DNA of 64,000 nucleotides from Phaeospirillum tilakii (GTDB lineage: Bacteria; Pseudomonadota; Alphaproteobacteria; Rhodospirillales; Magnetospirillaceae): NCBI RefSeq assembly GCF_042683125.1, contig NZ_JBHUIY010000005.1, positions 62,001 through 126,000 of the forward strand, given 5' to 3'. A program made the translations under genes and the position numbers. Positions 60,876-64,000 of the stretch are shown here, one piece after another. The notes under the pieces are model-generated. The model was not told the origin of the DNA and did not search any database. It saw only the letters and a list, made by a program, of their open reading frames with translations. Each line of letters opens with the position of its first letter. The first letter of the stretch is position 1.

Positions 60876-62699
60876 ATGACCGACCTCCGCCCCGTCGCGC
60901 CGGATCCGGCGGCGGCGGACCGGCTTGACGCCCTGCGCGCCGAACTGGCCCGGCGCGGCCTGACCGGCTTCCTGATTCCCCGCGCCGATGAGCATCTCGG
61001 CGAATATGTCCCGCCCTCGGCCCAGCGTCTGGCCTGGCTGACCGGCTTCACCGGCTCGGCCGGGCTCGCCGTGGTGCTGCGCGACCGCGCCGCCCTGTTC
61101 AGCGACGGACGCTACACCCTGCAGATGCGGGCCGAAATCGACACCAGCCGGATCGAGCCGCTGCACCAGACCGAAACCCCGCCGGCGCGCTGGCTGGCCG
61201 GGGCGCTGGCGGCGGGCGACCGGCTCGGCTTCGATCCGCGCCTGCACACCCCGGAACAGATCGAGCCGCTGCGCGCCGCCTGCGAACGGGCCGGCGCGCT
61301 GCTGCTGCCCTGCCCCGCCAATCCGCTCGACGCGATCTGGACCACCAACCGCCCCGCCCCGCCCTGCGCCCCGGTCGAGATCCACCCCGAGGCCTTGGCC
61401 GGGGCCAGCTCGGCCGACAAGCGGGCGCGGATCGCCCAGGCCCTGCGCGAGGCCGGCTGCGACGCGCTGGTGCTGACCGCGCCGGACTCGATCGCGTGGC
61501 TGCTCAACATCCGGGGCGGCGACGTCGAACACACTCCGCTGGCGCTGTCCTTCGCTATCGTCGCCGCCGACGCGACCGTCGAATGGCTGATCGACCCGGC
61601 CAAGCTCGGCGCCCCCGGGCTGGCCGACCATCTCGGCCCGGCGGTGCGGACCGCCCCGCCCGAGCATCTCGACGCGGCACTCGACCGGCTCGGCGCCGCC
61701 GGGCTGCGGGTGCGGATCGATCCCGCCGCCACCGCCTGCGCGGTGGTCGAACGGCTGCGGCAGGCCGGGGCGCGGATCGAACGCGGCGCCGATCCCTGCC
61801 TCGGCCCCAAGGCCTGCAAGAACGCGGCGGAAAGCGCCGGCACCCGCGCCGCCCACCGCCGCGACGGGGTGGCGATGGCCCGGTTCCTGGCGTGGCTGGC
61901 CCAGGCCGGCCCGGCCGGCGCCACCGACGAGATCGGCGCCGCCGCGATGCTGGAACGCTGCCGCGCCGAGGGCGCGCTCTATCGCGGCCTCTCCTTCGCC
62001 ACCATCTCCGCCGCCGGCCCCAACGGCGCGGTGGTGCATTACCATGCGAGCCCGGCCAGCAACCGCCGCCTCGCCCCGGGCGAGCTGTATCTGGTCGATT
62101 CCGGTGGCCAGTACCAGGACGGCACCACCGACGTCACCCGCACCGTGGCGATCGGCCCGGTCGAGGCCGAGGCCCGCGCCCGCTTCACCCTGGTGCTGAA
62201 GGGACATATCGCCCTGGCCCGCGCCCGCTTCCCCGTCGGCACCACCGGCAGCCAGCTCGACGTGCTGGCGCGGCGGCCGCTATGGGAGGAAGGGCTCGAT
62301 TACGACCACGGCACCGGCCACGGCGTCGGCAGCTTCCTGTCGGTGCATGAGGGGCCGCAGCGGATCTCCAAGCTCGGCAACACCATCGCCCTCCAGCCGG
62401 GGATGATCGTCTCGAACGAACCCGGCTATTACAAGGCCGGGGCCTACGGCATCCGCATCGAAAATCTGGTCCAGGTGGTCGAACTGCCCGCCCCGCCCGG
62501 AGCGGAACGGCCGCTGCTCGGCTTCGACACCCTGACCCTGGTGCCGATCGACCGCGCCCTGATCGACCCGGCCGGGCTCGACCCGAGCGAACGGGCCTGG
62601 CTCGACGCCTACCACGCCCGGGTACGGGCCGAGATCGGACCCGACCTCGATCCCGCCACCGCCGCTTGGCTCGACCAGGCCACCCGGCCGCTCGATTAG
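60876..62699 (+). CDS. Xaa-Pro aminopeptidase (PepP-type M24)
   Basis: 607 residues: an N-terminal creatinase-like domain (about 20-310) and the pita-bread metallopeptidase. Metal ligands: two Asp in LVDSGGQYQDGTTDVTRT, His in HGTGHGVGSFLSVHEGP, Glu in NEPGYY and Glu in GIRIENL. It cleaves N-terminal residues preceding proline. The length, with a C-terminal extension, is that of the larger APP1-like type. Preceded by the small gene at 60640. Confidence 0.9.
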   Translation: MTDLRPVAPDPAAADRLDALRAELARRGLTGFLIPRADEHLGEYVPPSAQRLAWLTGFTGSAGLAVVLRDRAALFSDGRYTLQMRAEIDTSRIEPLHQTETPPARWLAGALAAGDRLGFDPRLHTPEQIEPLRAACERAGALLLPCPANPLDAIWTTNRPAPPCAPVEIHPEALAGASSADKRARIAQALREAGCDALVLTAPDSIAWLLNIRGGDVEHTPLALSFAIVAADATVEWLIDPAKLGAPGLADHLGPAVRTAPPEHLDAALDRLGAAGLRVRIDPAATACAVVERLRQAGARIERGADPCLGPKACKNAAESAGTRAAHRRDGVAMARFLAWLAQAGPAGATDEIGAAAMLERCRAEGALYRGLSFATISAAGPNGAVVHYHASPASNRRLAPGELYLVDSGGQYQDGTTDVTRTVAIGPVEAEARARFTLVLKGHIALARARFPVGTTGSQLDVLARRPLWEEGLDYDHGTGHGVGSFLSVHEGPQRISKLGNTIALQPGMIVSNEPGYYKAGAYGIRIENLVQVVELPAPPGAERPLLGFDTLTLVPIDRALIDPAGLDPSERAWLDAYHARVRAEIGPDLDPATAAWLDQATRPLD

Positions 62700-62815
62700 G
62701 CGGGCTGCCGCCCCGCGCGGGGAGCAAAGTTCCCCGCCCCCCTCCTGTCTTTATCGATGAAAACAAAGGGGGTCCGGGGCATCGCCCCGGCCGGGTCCGT
62801 GGGCGGAGCCCGCGC
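62700..62815. repeat. Dispersed palindrome, family B, copy 5
   Basis: GGGCTGCCGCCC-type left arm, AT-rich centre TTTATCGATGAAAACAAAGG, right stem GGGGCATCGCCCC. It starts directly after the pepP stop and lies before the convergent secreted-protein gene. Confidence 0.75.
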
Positions 62816-62865
62816 AACATCGCGCTCTCGCGCCCACGGCGTGGCCGGGACCCCACCGAGAGACT

Positions 62866-63213
62866 TCAGTCGAAGCTGAAGCCCTGGTCCTTCATGTACA
62901 GGTTATGTACCTTACAGAAATCAACCGAGAACTTTTCGGCTTCGTAGCCCTGCCAGCCGACCTTGAAGGGCACGACACAGTTTCCTTCGTCGCTGCCCCA
63001 ATCCATTTCGGCCTCTTCGCCCGGCTTGAGGGTGAAGTTGATCCAGTTCTTGCTCCACTTGCCATCCTCGTAGGTATAGAACCCGATGATGGTGTATTCG
63101 GACGATTTGTTGTGGAGATTGAATTTGTAGGTATCGCCGGCCCAGGCCGACGGCGTCGCCAGCAGCCCCGCCACCGCCCCGATCAGGGCGGCCCCCAGCA
63201 GCATCTTGCGCAT
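62866..63213 (-). CDS. Small secreted protein, unknown
   Basis: 115 residues. Signal peptide MRKMLLGAALIGAVAGLLAT...AWA, cleaved before GDTYKF. The mature part is beta-rich (KFNLHNKSSEYTIIGFYTYEDGKW, FTLKPGEEAEMDWGSDEGNC), with two Cys (in GNCVVPF and DFCKVH) that may form a disulfide. GGGAGAGACAGG precedes the ATG. Not assigned to a family. A possible -10 TATAGT (63333-63328) lies upstream. Confidence 0.75.
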   Translation of the reverse strand: MRKMLLGAALIGAVAGLLATPSAWAGDTYKFNLHNKSSEYTIIGFYTYEDGKWSKNWINFTLKPGEEAEMDWGSDEGNCVVPFKVGWQGYEAEKFSVDFCKVHNLYMKDQGFSFD

Positions 63214-63327
63214 CCTGTCTCTCCCGCTTGCCACGCCGCTGTCCCTGCCTCCCGTGAGGACAAGCGACCGCGAGCCATGGTGATGGTTGGTACCGAAGCG
63301 AGAGGAGGCGCCACCCCTACTCCTATG

Positions 63328-63333
63328 ACTATA
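63328..63333 (-). promoter_or_regulatory. -10-like TATAGT upstream of the secreted-protein gene
   Basis: On the minus strand TATAGT is a 5/6 match to the -10 consensus, 115 bp from the start. No clear -35 was found. Confidence 0.3.
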
Positions 63334-63380
63334 GCCCAGAGACGGCTCCTCCCAAAGCGCATAATCGCATCGGGAAGGGG

Positions 63381-64000
63381 TCAGTCGCCGCCGAACGGGG
63401 TAACGGTGTGGCCGTGACCGAGCGGGCCGTGGCCGGCGCCGAAGCCGGGCGCGGCGGCGATGGCGCGGCGCAGATAGGCGCGGGCGCGGGCCACCGCCGC
63501 GTCGAGATCGAGCCCCTGGGCCAGCCCGGCGGCGATCGCCGAGGCCAGGGTGCAGCCGGTGCCGTGGGTGGCCCGGGTCGGCAGGCGGCGATCGGCGAAC
63601 CGGCGCACCCCGTCGGCATCGACCAGCAGATCGACCAGATCGTCGCCGGGCAGGTGGCCGCCCTTCAGCAGCACCGCCCGCGCCCCCAGCCGCAGCAGGT
63701 CGCGCGCCGCCGCCTCCATCGCGGTGGCGTCGGGGATGGCGCGGCCGAGCAGGGCCTCGGCCTCGGGCAGATTGGGGGTCAGCAGCCGGGCGCGCGGGAT
63801 CAGCCGCGCGGTCAGGGTGGCCACCGCCGCCGGATCGAGCAGGGCGGCGCCGCCCTTGGCGACCATCACCGGATCGAGCACCAGCGGCACCGAAGGCGCG
63901 GCGGCCAGGGCGTCGGCCACCGCCTCAATGATCGGGGCCGACACCAGCATCCCGGTCTTGAGACAATCGGCGCCGATGTCGCCCAGCACCACCTCGATCT
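63381..64000 (-). CDS. thiD: Hydroxymethylpyrimidine (phosphate) kinase ThiD, C-terminal part (cut by window edge)
   Basis: 206 codons are visible; the N-terminus lies beyond the window. LVLDPVMVAKGGAALL, RLLTPNLPEAEALLG, VLLKGGHLPGDDLVDLL and the GTGCTLASAIAAGLA anion-hole motif identify the ribokinase-like ThiD, which phosphorylates HMP and HMP-P in thiamine synthesis. Confidence 0.93.
   Translation of the reverse strand, partial: IEVVLGDIGADCLKTGMLVSAPIIEAVADALAAAPSVPLVLDPVMVAKGGAALLDPAAVATLTARLIPRARLLTPNLPEAEALLGRAIPDATAMEAAARDLLRLGARAVLLKGGHLPGDDLVDLLVDADGVRRFADRRLPTRATHGTGCTLASAIAAGLAQGLDLDAAVARARAYLRRAIAAAPGFGAGHGPLGHGHTVTPFGGD

Overview
This is a GC-rich chromosomal window from an alphaproteobacterium, most likely a Rhodospirillales member of the Rhodospirillum/Phaeospirillum/Magnetospirillum kind. 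That placement is an inference from the gene families: a fabD-fabG-acpP-fabF-mltG cluster, the Cys-poor short L36, CarD, a LuxR/LuxI pair and very GC-rich codon use. No rRNA, tRNA, insertion sequence, prophage or CRISPR array was found. Almost every gene is intact; mltG (left edge) and thiD (right edge) are cut by the window.

Layout. 1-5.1 kb: fatty-acid synthesis genes and a bestrophin-type channel on the minus strand. 5.1-8.1 kb: EF-P modification genes epmA and epmB diverging from 21 bp, then two small unknown genes. 8.1-11.1 kb: ferrous iron uptake (feoA-feoB plus a 40-residue Cys-rich membrane protein) and a half-size DMT transporter. 11.1-16.7 kb: a lactate module (FadR/LldR-type regulator diverging from a leader ORF, a large FAD/Fe-S D-lactate-type dehydrogenase and lactate permease). 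16.7-21.1 kb: ModE, an orphan LolD-like ATPase, an orphan MetQ, a hydrolase-fold protein lacking its usual nucleophile, and YjhX (TopAI) behind a structured leader. 21.2-29.3 kb: MacB-like permease and adaptor downstream of bioF-bioH-bioC-bioD-bioA, with bioB diverging. 29.3-37.8 kb: lipoprotein, rpmJ, a TorS-like hybrid kinase, a fused NfnAB-type flavoprotein and a reverse-rubrerythrin-like protein. 38-43.5 kb: a 1252-residue sulfotransferase/repeat/glycosyltransferase mosaic and a GT2 enzyme. 43.6-47.3 kb: SodC, a class A beta-lactamase, and a quorum-sensing operon (luxR, luxI and two tiny unknown genes). 47.8-52.7 kb: sensor kinase, membrane protein, cysK, carD and a small unknown gene. 52.8-64 kb: queD-queE-rsmE, a chemoreceptor, def-fmt-truA, thyA-folA-unknown-pepP, a small secreted protein and thiD.

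How the parts work together. Several operons are tightly coupled by ATGA or TGATG overlaps (bioF/H, bioC/D, def/fmt/truA, thyA/folA, queE/queD, luxI/orf63, leader/dld). Intergenic spaces carry two families of dispersed palindromes (A, about 46 bp; B, about 105 bp nested), usually just after stop codons, where they probably end transcripts.

The observations most worth following are the translated-leader architecture before yjhX/topAI, the 13-codon leader coupled to the lactate dehydrogenase under a FadR-type operator, the two unknown small proteins co-transcribed with luxI below a perfect 18-bp palindrome, and the glycan-modification mosaic protein.
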